A stretch of DNA of 64,000 nucleotides from Winogradskyella marina. GTDB lineage: Bacteria; Bacteroidota; Bacteroidia; Flavobacteriales; Flavobacteriaceae. Under the pieces are notes generated by a model that was given only the letters and a program-made list of their open reading frames with translations, did not search any database and was not told where the DNA came from. The position numbers were made by a program, and so were the translations under genes. The stretch spans positions 1-64,000 of the forward strand of contig NZ_JADOET010000005.1 in the NCBI RefSeq assembly GCF_015645385.1. The letters run 5' to 3'. Below are positions 25,809 to 36,102 of the stretch, one piece after another; within the stretch, counting starts at the first letter, position 1; the number at the start of each line of letters is the position of its first letter.

Positions 25809-26387
25809 TTACCTATAAAAACTCATCTCATCAATAAATTGCCATACGTTTTCAGGTAACATAGGACGTACATTTTTACCATCCTTAATTTCATTTCTAA
25901 TAAATGTGGATGAAAGCTCCATAATTGGTGCATCAATTTTTATAACCTTAGGATGATTATTGAATTGCGTGTCTATTTTGCCTTCAGATATTCTTGGATA
26001 GACATAAATATTATGGTTTTCTAAAATGAGTTCATAATTTTTCCACTTATGAAAACTTTTAAGATTGTCTTCACCCATAATTAGAGCAAACTCATGTTTA
26101 GGGTATTTTTCAAACAGATACGTGAGCGTATCGATGGTGTAATTTGGTTGCTTTAATCCAAATTCTATATCGCTTGGTCTTAGTTTGTCGTAGTCTTTAG
26201 TGGCTAAATGAACCAATTCTAAACGGTGGTAATTATCTAACATGCTACGCTTTTTCTTAAACGGACTTAATGGTGTTACCACAAACCAAATTTGGTCCAT
26301 ATCGCTATGTTCAGCTAAGTGATTTGCAATAGTTAAATGCCCAACATGAATGGGATTAAATGTGCCAAAATAAAGTCCGATTTTCAT
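25809..26387 (-). CDS. nadD: Nicotinate-nucleotide adenylyltransferase
   Basis: 192 residues. The nucleotidyltransferase motif GTFNPIHVGHLTIA at the N-terminus and SSTFIRNEIKDGKNVRPMLP near the C-terminus are diagnostic. It transfers AMP to nicotinate mononucleotide in NAD synthesis. It follows yicC, gmk and a hydroxyacid dehydrogenase gene on the same strand; the yicC-gmk-nadD order is common in Flavobacteriia. Its stop codon abuts a palindromic repeat. Confidence 0.96.
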   Translation of the reverse strand: MKIGLYFGTFNPIHVGHLTIANHLAEHSDMDQIWFVVTPLSPFKKKRSMLDNYHRLELVHLATKDYDKLRPSDIEFGLKQPNYTIDTLTYLFEKYPKHEFALIMGEDNLKSFHKWKNYELILENHNIYVYPRISEGKIDTQFNNHPKVIKIDAPIMELSSTFIRNEIKDGKNVRPMLPENVWQFIDEMSFYR

Positions 26388-26461
26388 AGTTTGCTATCTG
26401 CTAAAAGGTTTAATTTGTAGTGGTTTTTATACTCTTGTAATCCATTTATATCCAAGATTGG

Positions 26462-27424
26462 CTAATTTACAACATTCATAGGGTTGCCTTCTAAATAAGA
26501 TTTTAAATTTTCAACCGAAGTTTGCATCATTCGTTGTCTTGAAGCTTTTGGTGCCCAAGCAATATGTGGTGTAATGATACAGTTTTTGGCTTTTAACAAT
26601 GGATTGTCAGCTTCAATAGGTTCGGTTGAGACCACATCAACAGCTGCTCCGGAGATTTTCCCTGAGTTTAGGGCATCTTTTAAATCGTCTTCTATAATTA
26701 GTCCTCCTCGCGATGTGTTTATGAGCATCACTCCATCTTTCATTTTGTCTATGTTGGCTGTGTTTATAATGCCTGTTGTATCATTGGTTTGCGGACAATG
26801 TAAGCTAATAATGTCTGAGGATTTTAATAATTCATCTAAAGCAACATATTTGCATGTTTCGGATTCTAAATCTGAATTTTTACTGCGATTATATGCTAAA
26901 ATATTTAAACCAAAGGCTTGTGCCATTTTAGCTGTAGCTTGACCTATTTTTCCAAAACCGATAATGCCTAGCGTTTTTCCGTCTAGTTCTATGAGTGGAC
27001 TGTTCCAAAAGCAAAAATCAGGTGCTGCTGTCCATTCACCATCGTTTACAGCATCGGCATGTTCGCCAATATGATGACAGAGTTCAAGCAATAAAGCCAT
27101 CGTAAACTGGGCAACAGCCTGTGTGCCATACGTTGGCACATTAGTCACTGTTATGGCTAGAGATTTAGCAGCTTCAATATTAATATTGTTATAGCCTGTT
27201 GCTAAAATTCCTACATATTTTAAATGCGGCACTTGAGTTAAAACTGATTTTGACAAGGGTGTTTTATTGGTGAGCACAATTGTGGCATCGCCTATGTTTT
27301 TTATAATCGCTTTTGAATCAAATTCGGTACGATCATAAACTTTTAAATCGCCAAACTGACTGATGCCTTCCCAACTTAAGTCGCCTGGATTTAGCGTGTA
27401 TCCATCAAGCACAACAATTTTCAT
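26462..27424 (-). CDS. D-2-hydroxyacid dehydrogenase (glycerate dehydrogenase-like)
   Basis: 320 residues starting at MKIVVLDGYTL; the longer frame adds a non-homologous stretch. The NAD-binding GIIGFGKIGQATAKMAQ, the catalytic Arg in NTSRGG and the Glu/His pair (STEPIEADNP, TPHIAWAPKASRQRM) are present. It reduces 2-ketoacids such as hydroxypyruvate or glyoxylate. It lies between gmk and nadD but its metabolic link to them is not obvious. Confidence 0.93.
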   Translation of the reverse strand: MKIVVLDGYTLNPGDLSWEGISQFGDLKVYDRTEFDSKAIIKNIGDATIVLTNKTPLSKSVLTQVPHLKYVGILATGYNNINIEAAKSLAITVTNVPTYGTQAVAQFTMALLLELCHHIGEHADAVNDGEWTAAPDFCFWNSPLIELDGKTLGIIGFGKIGQATAKMAQAFGLNILAYNRSKNSDLESETCKYVALDELLKSSDIISLHCPQTNDTTGIINTANIDKMKDGVMLINTSRGGLIIEDDLKDALNSGKISGAAVDVVSTEPIEADNPLLKAKNCIITPHIAWAPKASRQRMMQTSVENLKSYLEGNPMNVVN

Positions 27425-27582
27425 TTCGTCATCTTTAAAATTACAGGTAAATTTAAAAATAAAAATTAGGGGAACAATGCTCAGTTTAACCAATTAATGA
27501 GGTTCTAGTTAAGCTAAACTGTTTCACCACGACTTTGTCATGTAAGACAATAATCGGAAAATGTTTTAAAAAGGAAAAAGGG

Positions 27583-28173
27583 TTATTTGTTTATAAAGTC
27601 AGATACCAGCTTATGGGCGTTTTCTAAGGCTTTGTCTAAGTCAGAATTAACCACAATCTCATCAAAAAGTGGTGCTGTTGCTAATTCTGCAGGTGCTTTA
27701 GAAACACGCATACTTATTTTGTCTTCACTTTCTTCGCCGCGTTCTTTTAAACGTCTTACCAATTCATTTAAATCTGGTGGTTTTACAAAAATAGCGAGTG
27801 TTTGTTCTGGGAATTTTCGTTTTATACGAAGTCCTCCAGACACATCAATATCAAAAATAACATGTTTGCCTTTGGCCCAAATGCGTTCAATTTCTGTTTT
27901 TAAAGTGCCGTAAAAATTATCTCTATAAACCTCTTCCCATTCTAAAAACTCATCGTTTTTAATTCGGTTTTTGAATTCTTGAAGCGATAAATAATAATAG
28001 TCTTTTCCGTTGATTTCATTACCACGTTTTTCGCGAGATGTTGCCGAAATTGAAAATTCTAAATTAAGTTCTTGCTGTTTTAATAAATGACGAACTATCG
28101 TTGTTTTTCCAGATCCCGAAGGTGCTGAAAACACAATGAGTTTACCTTGTATTTCGTTTTTGATTTCTGACAC
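27583..28173 (-). CDS. gmk: Guanylate kinase
   Basis: 196 residues. P-loop SAPSGSGKTTIVRHLL, the GMP-binding region SATSREKRGNEINGKDYYYLS and the lid FVKPPDLNELVRRLKERGEES are all visible. It phosphorylates GMP to GDP. The start codon is GTG (MSEIKNEIQGKLIVF); no ATG precedes the P-loop. It lies about 50 nt downstream of yicC. Confidence 0.97.
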   Translation of the reverse strand: MSEIKNEIQGKLIVFSAPSGSGKTTIVRHLLKQQELNLEFSISATSREKRGNEINGKDYYYLSLQEFKNRIKNDEFLEWEEVYRDNFYGTLKTEIERIWAKGKHVIFDIDVSGGLRIKRKFPEQTLAIFVKPPDLNELVRRLKERGEESEDKISMRVSKAPAELATAPLFDEIVVNSDLDKALENAHKLVSDFINK

Positions 28174-28224
28174 TTTTGAATTGTTTTTTACTGATGAAAA
28201 CGGTGAGTAAGACTTTAAATTAGT

Positions 28225-29082
28225 TTAAAGCACATTCAACATTTGTTCCTTAATTTTTTCGAGTTCATCTTTCATCTGAACTACTAATTTTTGCATTGGA
28301 GCATAATTAGATTTAGAACCTATAGTATTGATTTCACGACCTATTTCCTGAGAAATAAACCCAAGTTTTTTTCCGTTCGAATCTTCCGAATTTAACGTCT
28401 TTATAAAATAATCTAAGTGATTATCGAGTCTTACTTTTTCTTCTGTGATATCAAATTTTTCTATGTAATAAACGAGTTCTTGCTCAAAACGGTTTTCATC
28501 AACCTTTTCCTTAATGTCAGCAATACCTTTTTCTAATCGCGCTCTAACACCATCAATACGCTCCGGATCCATAGCAATAACATCTTCTAGTAATTCTTTA
28601 AGCGTCGCTATTCTGTCTGTAAAATCTTGATTTAAAGTTTCACCTTCATCTTTTCTGTAAATGACAATATTAGAGATGGCTTCATTAATTCCATTACTAA
28701 TAAGCGTCCATTCTTCTTCATCTATATCATCGCGCTCTGTAGTTACAGCATCTGGCAAACGAATGGCCATTTTTAATAACTCAGTTGTATCGCCATCGAC
28801 GACTTCTTTGAGCTGTTTAATGTATTCATTTACTACGGTTTTGTTGATTTTAGAGCTAGTATCTTCACCTGTAATTTCTACATAAAGTGAAAAATCTACT
28901 TTTCCGCGCACTAAATGTTTGGCAATAAGTTTTCGTATATCTAGTTCTTTTGCTCTATACATAGAAGGCATACGAGCATTGAGGTCTAAGTTTTTACTGT
29001 TTAGAGATTTTAATTCTATAGATATTTTTTTGGTTGGGAGCTGTAATACAGATTTCCCATAACCTGTCATAGATTGTATCAT
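28225..29082 (-). CDS. yicC: YicC family protein (endoribonuclease-like)
   Basis: 285 residues starting at MIQSMTGYGKS, the usual N-terminus of the family; the upstream frame covers the promoter. The conserved C-terminus FISQEIGREINTIGSKSN is present. YicC proteins act in RNA turnover and stationary-phase survival. First gene of the yicC-gmk-hydroxyacid dehydrogenase-nadD run; divergent from the thioesterase gene. Confidence 0.95.
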   Translation of the reverse strand: MIQSMTGYGKSVLQLPTKKISIELKSLNSKNLDLNARMPSMYRAKELDIRKLIAKHLVRGKVDFSLYVEITGEDTSSKINKTVVNEYIKQLKEVVDGDTTELLKMAIRLPDAVTTERDDIDEEEWTLISNGINEAISNIVIYRKDEGETLNQDFTDRIATLKELLEDVIAMDPERIDGVRARLEKGIADIKEKVDENRFEQELVYYIEKFDITEEKVRLDNHLDYFIKTLNSEDSNGKKLGFISQEIGREINTIGSKSNYAPMQKLVVQMKDELEKIKEQMLNVL

Positions 29083-29105
29083 TAAGATGATGATTTTTAA
29101 TTGCG

Positions 29106-29113
29106 CAAAGGTA
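29106..29113 (-). promoter_or_regulatory. -7 element of yicC
   Basis: TACCTTTG on the minus strand followed by CGC, 23 nt before the yicC start. It matches TAnnTTTG. Confidence 0.55.
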
Positions 29114-29171
29114 CAAAATTGAATGGTTTTAAATAGTTTAGAATTCAACCGATTCTCACAACAGACTTTTA

Positions 29172-29179
29172 TAACTTTG
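29172..29179 (+). promoter_or_regulatory. -7 element of the thioesterase gene
   Basis: TAACTTTG followed by C, 24 nt before the thioesterase start. It matches TAnnTTTG and is divergent from the yicC promoter. Confidence 0.55.
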
Positions 29180-29203
29180 CAGACTTAAATTGAGAACAAA
29201 ACT

Positions 29204-29683
29204 ATGTACAAGAAACAATTTGAAATTCGTTGGAGCGATGTAGATGCTAATGGTCATTTAGCCAATTCTGCTTATACCAATTTTATGAGTCATGCGAGGA
29301 TGTCTTTTTTCGCTGAAAAAGGTTTTACAATGCCAGAAATTATGAAGTACAACGTTGGTCCTGTGGTGTTTTATGAGCATATGTATTATTTTAAAGAATC
29401 GTTTTTGGGCACTCCAATTACAGTAACTATTGAAGTTTCTGGATTAAGTGATGATGGTATGTTGTTTATGTTTGAACATAATTTTTATAACCATAAAGGT
29501 GAAAATTTAGCCTACTGCGAAATGCAAGGTGCTTGGATTGATTTAAAAGCGAGAAAATTAACTGCTTTACCAGAACCTTTATTAGAATTAGCACATAAAT
29601 TTCCGAAGTCTGAAGGTTATAAGGTGTTGACTAAAGAAGATACGCGTAAACATGGAGTACGACCGAAGCCTATGAAAATATAA
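29204..29683 (+). CDS. Acyl-CoA thioesterase, hotdog fold
   Basis: 159 residues with the 4-hydroxybenzoyl-CoA thioesterase pattern: RWSDVDANGHLANSAYTNFM at the N-terminus places the catalytic Asp and the substrate helix, and MQGAWIDLKARKLTALP closes the domain. It hydrolyses acyl-CoA in the cytosol. Single gene. The exact chain length preferred cannot be told. Confidence 0.9.
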   Translation: MYKKQFEIRWSDVDANGHLANSAYTNFMSHARMSFFAEKGFTMPEIMKYNVGPVVFYEHMYYFKESFLGTPITVTIEVSGLSDDGMLFMFEHNFYNHKGENLAYCEMQGAWIDLKARKLTALPEPLLELAHKFPKSEGYKVLTKEDTRKHGVRPKPMKI

Positions 29684-29745
29684 GGGTTTATTTAAAGAAG
29701 AAGTAAGGTTATATGTCTTAGCTATGACAAATATAATTTGCTTTT

Positions 29746-30882
29746 TTATTTAAATACAGCATGCTGTTTGAAAGATTTAATCTGAACATTCTTTATAAAC
29801 GGTTTTAAAATTTGATTAGGTAAGTACCGTTTGTGTTTGCAGTAACATGTTAGTGTTTCTGGTTTTGCTCCGAGTGTACTTTTTATTTCAGAAGCCGTTC
29901 TGCCTAAGTTAATTTGAGTCGACTTTGTTGCAATTCCGAGTCTTACATAATCATTTAAGATTCTTGGGTAAATGGCAAATTCTTTGTTTTTGGAATAATC
30001 AATGCCAATAAAATGGGCATCGAGATTTGTATCGTTTTGCATGGCAGACAAAAAGCCAACTAATTTTTCATTGAGAAAATAGCCCTTCACTATAAATTGA
30101 TCTTTAAAGGTTTTTTTAAGATGAACGTACGTGTCAAGATTTAATATTTGAGCGTTAAAGTTAGCATTGTCAATAGTGTTTTGATACAATTCCTGAAGCG
30201 CATCTTTATGTATTTCTATATCCTTTACAGAAAATAATTTGGCAACTAATGTGTCACTTTTAGCGTCTGCTCTATTTGCTTTTACTCTGTATTTAGATTT
30301 TAAAGCATTGGTGTAAGCTTCAAAAGACTGCCATTCTGGTTTAAGCGTTATGATCATATTAGGTTCAACTTGCATGGCAGCATAGTTAAAATCTTCTAAA
30401 TGATTCGTGATAGGAAGTGATTCGTCTTTAAAATCTTTCACAAAAACAGCCATTAATTTTTTTGTAGAATTTGTTACCTGTCTTACGCCCTTGGCAATGG
30501 CTTTAAAGGTTTCAACCTTATCTTCTCCTTCTTTTATAAACGTACCATATTCGCCACTTAAAAACACATTACCACAGAATAATACTCTAATTTCATTATT
30601 GCAAAACATATTGTTTACGGCACGTCTAACTTTATCTGATGTTATCGTAATATTTTTAGTAATCGTTTCAATACCAATCGTTACAATTTGCGTATTGGCA
30701 AAGGCAATGGCGTCGTTGTTTTTTAGTATGAAAATATAATTAAATTCAATGTCTGTATTAGCACGTTCAAAGGCTTTTAAAAAATCAGGTGAATAGTAAA
30801 TGTTTGTACAACAGTTGACACTATTCCAGTAATTGTTTGGAATAGCATCTATAGTTTTGAATATTGCTGTTTTTAAAGACAA
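29746..30882 (-). CDS. GNAT/FemAB-like acyltransferase family protein
   Basis: 378 residues, no signal peptide. The C-terminal half looks like a GNAT fold used by peptidoglycan-type acyltransferases (FIVKGYFLNEKLVGFLSAM, then AHFIGIDYSKNKEFAIYPRILNDYVRLGI and INLGRTASEIKSTLGA). The N-terminal half is a degenerate second copy, as in FemAB-like proteins. The apparent start is a TTG at 30882, two bases after the stop of a small ORF; no ATG is near. Substrate unknown. Confidence 0.72.
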   Translation of the reverse strand: MSLKTAIFKTIDAIPNNYWNSVNCCTNIYYSPDFLKAFERANTDIEFNYIFILKNNDAIAFANTQIVTIGIETITKNITITSDKVRRAVNNMFCNNEIRVLFCGNVFLSGEYGTFIKEGEDKVETFKAIAKGVRQVTNSTKKLMAVFVKDFKDESLPITNHLEDFNYAAMQVEPNMIITLKPEWQSFEAYTNALKSKYRVKANRADAKSDTLVAKLFSVKDIEIHKDALQELYQNTIDNANFNAQILNLDTYVHLKKTFKDQFIVKGYFLNEKLVGFLSAMQNDTNLDAHFIGIDYSKNKEFAIYPRILNDYVRLGIATKSTQINLGRTASEIKSTLGAKPETLTCYCKHKRYLPNQILKPFIKNVQIKSFKQHAVFK

Positions 30883-30883
30883 A

Positions 30884-31012
30884 TTAAGTGTTGTTATAAT
30901 CTTTACGTTCTATCTTTTCTTGAGGTAACCAAATGCTAATGAGCCAAAACAGAATGGCAGCACCACCAAATCGCAACACGGTTAGTAACGAATGGTGATA
31001 CAAAATTATCAT
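30884..31012 (-). CDS. Candidate small membrane protein (42 residues)
   Basis: ATG-started ORF of 42 codons with one clear hydrophobic segment (GGAAILFWLISIWLP) flanked by basic residues on both sides (LLTVLRF before, QEKIERKD after). It ends one base before the TTG start of the acyltransferase-like gene and lies in a different frame. Either a real small protein coupled to that gene or a chance ORF. No family recognised. Confidence 0.4.
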   Translation of the reverse strand: MIILYHHSLLTVLRFGGAAILFWLISIWLPQEKIERKDYNNT

Positions 31013-31091
31013 TCATTACGGTGTTGTAAAAGTAAAATTAAGGCCACACAACAATCGCACCATTAAAAGTGCAAAAATTGCAAATCACCTG

Positions 31092-31445
31092 CTAACCATG
31101 AATGGCGTGTTTTGCAGCTTCAACCGTTTTCTTAGAATTACCTATAAATAGTTGGTTGTTGTATACAATAACAGGTCGTTTTAGAAACGTATAATGTTCT
31201 AAAATATAGTTTTTATAATCGTCTTCGGATAGTGATTTGTCTTTTAATCCCAGTTCTTTGTATAATCTTGCACGCTTGCTAAACAGATTTTCATAACTGT
31301 CAGTAAGGCGTCGCATTGTTTCAATTTGAGAGGTGGTAATAGCATCGGTTTTTATATCTTGAAGTTGAAATTCTTCAGGTAGGTTGAGCTCATTTATAAT
31401 TCGAGTACAGGTATTACAACTGCTTAGGTAGTATATTTTGTTCAT
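31092..31445 (-). CDS. ArsC/Spx-family reductase-like protein
   Basis: 117 residues starting at MNKIYYLSSCNTC; the frame opens two codons earlier with a TTG. The thioredoxin-like fold begins with a CxxC-type motif (SSCNTC) and continues with the family's helical insert (FSKRARLYKELGLKDKSLSEDDY) and FLKRPVIVYNNQLFIG. Related to arsenate reductase and Spx. Its downstream neighbour is 12 nt upstream on the same strand, suggesting one transcript. Confidence 0.85.
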   Translation of the reverse strand: MNKIYYLSSCNTCTRIINELNLPEEFQLQDIKTDAITTSQIETMRRLTDSYENLFSKRARLYKELGLKDKSLSEDDYKNYILEHYTFLKRPVIVYNNQLFIGNSKKTVEAAKHAIHG

Positions 31446-31457
31446 AGTCAACGCGAG

Positions 31458-32177
31458 TTAATTTATCTTTAAATATGGTTCTGCTTCATTATAAGGAATC
31501 ATAAATTCTGTATAACCTAAATCGTAAGAAGCAACTTCGTAAACGTTGTAGATTAAAACTAAACCTTCTTCACTAAACCCTATGTTTTCTGGTAGGTGAA
31601 ACGGTTCTCCAAAGAAAAAATTCTCAATAGTTAATTGATCTTTGTTTTGGTCTAAAGACGAGATAAACTGGGATTTTGCTACTGATGTAAAGCCATCGAT
31701 ATCGTTGATAAAATCATTGAGTTCAATGGTTTTTCCACTTTTGGCATCAAGGTTTAATAGCTTTATTTTATCGTTTCCATGCGCACCACCTTTAAATTCA
31801 TACGTGCTGATGGCAATTGTAAGTACATCTTCAGATTGATAAATAAGTTCTGTTTCAATATGAAGTTCCCAAACCGGTTCGGTTATTTCAGTAAATTTAT
31901 TTTTAAAACTTAGGTATTCTTCATTAAATGCTTTTAAAACCTCTTTTAAATTAGTCTTATTTTCAGGTGTATTTAGAGTTTCAATTATTGCATTTTCAAC
32001 GTTGGTGTTAATGGTATTACTGAGTTCACTGTTTCCAGTTGCTTCGCTGTAGATTGCTGAAATTTCGGCTTCATAGGTTTCTTCGATTGAAATGGTGTCA
32101 AATGTCGCAGGCTTAAATTCTGAAGTACATGAATTTAATAGAAGGCCAATTATTAAAAATAGAATAATGTTTTTCAC
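31458..32177 (-). CDS. Lipoprotein with DUF4163/DUF3298 (RsiV-like) domains
   Basis: 239 residues with a signal peptide and lipobox LNSC (about Cys17). The body fits the paired DUF4163 and DUF3298 arrangement seen in RsiV-type proteins: LTIAISTYEFKGGAHGND followed by LNLDAKSGKTIELNDF, and a C-terminal FMIPYNEAEPYLK. RsiV binds lysozyme in Firmicutes; here there is no sigma-factor neighbour and no transmembrane anchor, so that role is not implied. The start codon is GTG. Upstream of the ArsC-like gene by 12 nt. Confidence 0.8.
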   Translation of the reverse strand: MKNIILFLIIGLLLNSCTSEFKPATFDTISIEETYEAEISAIYSEATGNSELSNTINTNVENAIIETLNTPENKTNLKEVLKAFNEEYLSFKNKFTEITEPVWELHIETELIYQSEDVLTIAISTYEFKGGAHGNDKIKLLNLDAKSGKTIELNDFINDIDGFTSVAKSQFISSLDQNKDQLTIENFFFGEPFHLPENIGFSEEGLVLIYNVYEVASYDLGYTEFMIPYNEAEPYLKIN

Positions 32178-32222
32178 AGTAGTTGAGCTTATGTTTTATA
32201 AACAATAAAGGTATTGTATAGA

Positions 32223-32253
32223 TTTGAATAGAACGAATTATCCGTTAAATTTG
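32223..32253 (+). promoter_or_regulatory. Flavobacterial promoter of the cystathionine synthase-like gene
   Basis: Exact consensus: TTTG (32223-32226), 19-nt spacer, TAAATTTG (32246-32253). The transcript would have a leader of roughly 55 nt. No riboswitch-like fold was recognised. Confidence 0.8.
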
Positions 32254-32314
32254 TTATGATACAGAAGCGATAATTCTGTTAATTTTTGAATGGGTTACCT
32301 TTAATATAATTATT

Positions 32315-33457
32315 ATGAAATTTAATACAAAAACCATACATGGAGGACAAAAACCTGATAAGGCTTATGGTTCTATTATGCCTCCTGTTTATCAGACCTC
32401 TACATTTGCACAATCTACACCTGGTGGACATAAAGGTTATGCGTACGCACGCTCTGGAAACCCAACGCGTCATGCTTTGGAAAATGCTTTTGCCAGTATC
32501 GAAAATGGTACACATGGTTTAGCATTTAGTTCAGGATTAGCTGCAATCGATGCTGTTTTAAAATTGTTAAAATGTGGTGATGAGGTTATTTCCACTAATG
32601 ATTTATATGGTGGAACTTATCGTTTATTCACCGAGATATATGAAAACTTTGGTATAAAGTTTCATTTTATAGGTATGGAAAATGCTAATCACATTGAAGA
32701 CTATATTAACGATAACACAAAACTGATATGGGTAGAAACACCAACCAACCCAATGCTAAATATTATAGATATTGAAATGACCGCTAAAATTGCAAAGAAA
32801 CACGATGTTCTTTTAGCTGTAGATAACACCTTTGCGACTCCTTATTTGCAACGTCCTTTAGATTTAGGCGCCGATATTGTGATGCATTCGGCCACCAAAT
32901 ATTTAGGTGGTCATAGTGATTTGGTCATGGGAGCATTAATGGTTAAGAATAGCGATTTAGCGGACCGATTGTATTTTATTCAAAATGCAAGTGGTGCCAT
33001 TTGTGGGCCACAAGATTCTTTTTTAGCCTTAAGAGGAATTAAAACTTTGCATGTTAGAATGCAGCGGCATTGCGAAAACGCAAAAGCTGTGGCGACATAT
33101 TTATCCAAACACCCTAAAGTTGAATATGTATATTGGCCAGGTTTTAAAAATCATCCCAATCATACACTTGCCAGCGCTCAGATGAGTGGTTTTGGTGGTA
33201 TGGTTTCGTTTACGACAAAAGGAAATAATTACGAAGCAGCGATTAGAATTGTTGAGCATCTTAAGGTATTCACCTTGGCCGAGTCACTTGGAGGTGTAGA
33301 GTCCTTAGCTGGTCATCCGGCAAGTATGACTCATGCTAGTATTCCAAAAGAACAACGGGAAAATATTGGTGTTGTAGATTCGTTAATTAGATTGAGTGTT
33401 GGTATAGAAGATGAGGATGATTTGATAGCCGATTTAAAACAAGCATTGGATAAATAG
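32315..33457 (+). CDS. Cystathionine gamma-synthase/lyase family PLP enzyme
   Basis: 380 residues of the Cys/Met metabolism PLP family. Conserved: YARSGNPTRHALE, the Tyr/Gly loop DLYGGTYRLF, WVETPTNPMLNIIDI, VDNTFATPYLQRPL and the PLP Lys in HSATKYLGGHSD; the C-terminus has VESLAGHPASMTH and LIRLSVGIED. It makes or splits cystathionine in methionine/cysteine metabolism; the direction cannot be told from sequence alone. Single gene with a consensus promoter and a strong terminator. Confidence 0.92.
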   Translation: MKFNTKTIHGGQKPDKAYGSIMPPVYQTSTFAQSTPGGHKGYAYARSGNPTRHALENAFASIENGTHGLAFSSGLAAIDAVLKLLKCGDEVISTNDLYGGTYRLFTEIYENFGIKFHFIGMENANHIEDYINDNTKLIWVETPTNPMLNIIDIEMTAKIAKKHDVLLAVDNTFATPYLQRPLDLGADIVMHSATKYLGGHSDLVMGALMVKNSDLADRLYFIQNASGAICGPQDSFLALRGIKTLHVRMQRHCENAKAVATYLSKHPKVEYVYWPGFKNHPNHTLASAQMSGFGGMVSFTTKGNNYEAAIRIVEHLKVFTLAESLGGVESLAGHPASMTHASIPKEQRENIGVVDSLIRLSVGIEDEDDLIADLKQALDK

Positions 33458-33475
33458 ACTAAAGAATATCATATT

Positions 33476-33509
33476 AAAAAAGACCAAATCGCGGGATTTG
33501 GTCTTTTTT
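33476..33509. terminator. Bidirectional rho-independent terminator
   Basis: Perfect 10-bp stem AGACCAAATC / GATTTGGTCT, loop GCGG, flanked by five A and six T. It ends both the plus-strand PLP enzyme gene and the convergent outer-membrane protein gene. Confidence 0.92.
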
Positions 33510-33529
33510 ATATCTGTTATATTGAAGGT

Positions 33530-34315
33530 TTAGTCAAATAAGAAAATGTAACCAACATTTAACCAAACTAACCAGTCATTTGTTTTATTAGAATCTAATT
33601 GGTGGTCTAATCCGTCTGTATAATCATCAAAAAAGCTTTGAATTCTTAAATCTACTATTAAATGTGAAATAGGACTCATATTGTATCGTACTCCTACGCT
33701 ACCAACTACGGACCAAGTTGACCCATTAGTAGCATCTATAGAGCCTGGTTCCCAACTAGGATAAAAGTTGTTTGAATTATCAGGGTTCTGGTCACCGTAT
33801 GTGGTTGATACATCAGGATTATAAAACACGTAATGTACACCTAAACTTGCGAATGGCCCAAATCTATCCCCTCCACGATTTAAAGCTCCTGTACTCAGTG
33901 GAAAGTACTCAAGTTGAACTCCTAAGTCGAAATTTTGAGATTCCCCAGAATGCGCTCTTAGTTTATCTGCCGCAACACTTGTTCGGCTGTCATCAACCCA
34001 TTGCCCATAATGATTAAGTCCTGTTTTGTTCCAGGACAATTCGGCACGAATTTTAAAATGGTTAGTAAAGTAGTTGTTTCTAGAATACGAATAATAGTTA
34101 GCGAGATAGTCAAAGTTCATAAAATAAACAAGACCAATTCCAAACCCTACATTACCTGTGTTAGTTTCAAAGTCGTAACGCTCACCAAAGTCAGATTGAT
34201 AAGCAACAGGACCTGCAATAATCCCAATTTCATGCGAAAAGCTTTGAGAAGAACTCAATTGCATTGCAAAAAGCAATAAAAATGCAATGAATAATTTTTT
34301 TATTTTTAATGTCAT
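33530..34315 (-). CDS. Outer-membrane beta-barrel protein
   Basis: 261 residues starting at MTLKIKKLF, since the consensus promoter at 34346-34376 lies just upstream and inside the longer frame. The signal peptide ends around SSSQS. The rest is a beta barrel with many alternating aromatic strands and a C-terminus ending in WLVWLNVGYIFLFD. It resembles a Bacteroidota outer-membrane family annotated THC0290_0291 (from memory). Function unknown. Confidence 0.78.
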   Translation of the reverse strand: MTLKIKKLFIAFLLLFAMQLSSSQSFSHEIGIIAGPVAYQSDFGERYDFETNTGNVGFGIGLVYFMNFDYLANYYSYSRNNYFTNHFKIRAELSWNKTGLNHYGQWVDDSRTSVAADKLRAHSGESQNFDLGVQLEYFPLSTGALNRGGDRFGPFASLGVHYVFYNPDVSTTYGDQNPDNSNNFYPSWEPGSIDATNGSTWSVVGSVGVRYNMSPISHLIVDLRIQSFFDDYTDGLDHQLDSNKTNDWLVWLNVGYIFLFD

Positions 34316-34345
34316 GTAATTTTGAAAATTGATGCTTTTACCAAG

Positions 34346-34376
34346 CAAATATATAAAAACTCGATAAACTACCAAA
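34346..34376 (-). promoter_or_regulatory. Flavobacterial promoter of the barrel protein gene
   Basis: On the minus strand TTTG - 19 nt - TATATTTG, an exact match to consensus spacing and sequence, about 30 nt before the chosen start codon. It supports the shorter start at 34315. Confidence 0.82.
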
Positions 34377-34625
34377 TAAAACCGACAAAATGCATGTTTT
34401 TGTTTTTTTCATAAAATTTAACCCCTTTTCGATTTGAACAAGAATGATTACAATATCACATTTACTATATTGATATGTGTCTAATTACTAAAGTAATAAG
34501 GAAGCCACAATATATCAAAATATTCTTACAATTACCTGTTTTAAATAAAATATCGTAAAGTTTTCACAAAAATAGATTATTATTTAGAATTGGTATACGA
34601 ATTATTTAATTTCGATAATAAATAA

Positions 34626-35975
<1,350 letters not shown>

Positions 35976-36000
35976 TCAAATTTAAAAAAGTATATTTTCA

Positions 36001-36030
36001 AGCTTCTGTATTCCTTACAGGAGCTTTTTT
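36001..36030 (+). terminator. Terminator of gdhA
   Basis: 10-bp stem AGCTTCTGTA / TACAGGAGCT with one G-T pair, 5-nt loop TTCCT, followed by TTTTTT. Confidence 0.85.
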
Positions 36031-36102
36031 ATGACATAATATATGATAAGCGTATAATTTATCGTTAGTATTAAATATATTTGAACAAACCTTATTTCTT
36101 AA

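Noticed and set aside
32223..32314. Possible SAM-type riboswitch before the cystathionine synthase-like gene
   Set aside because: The leader is short and shows no paired core; only a consensus promoter is visible.
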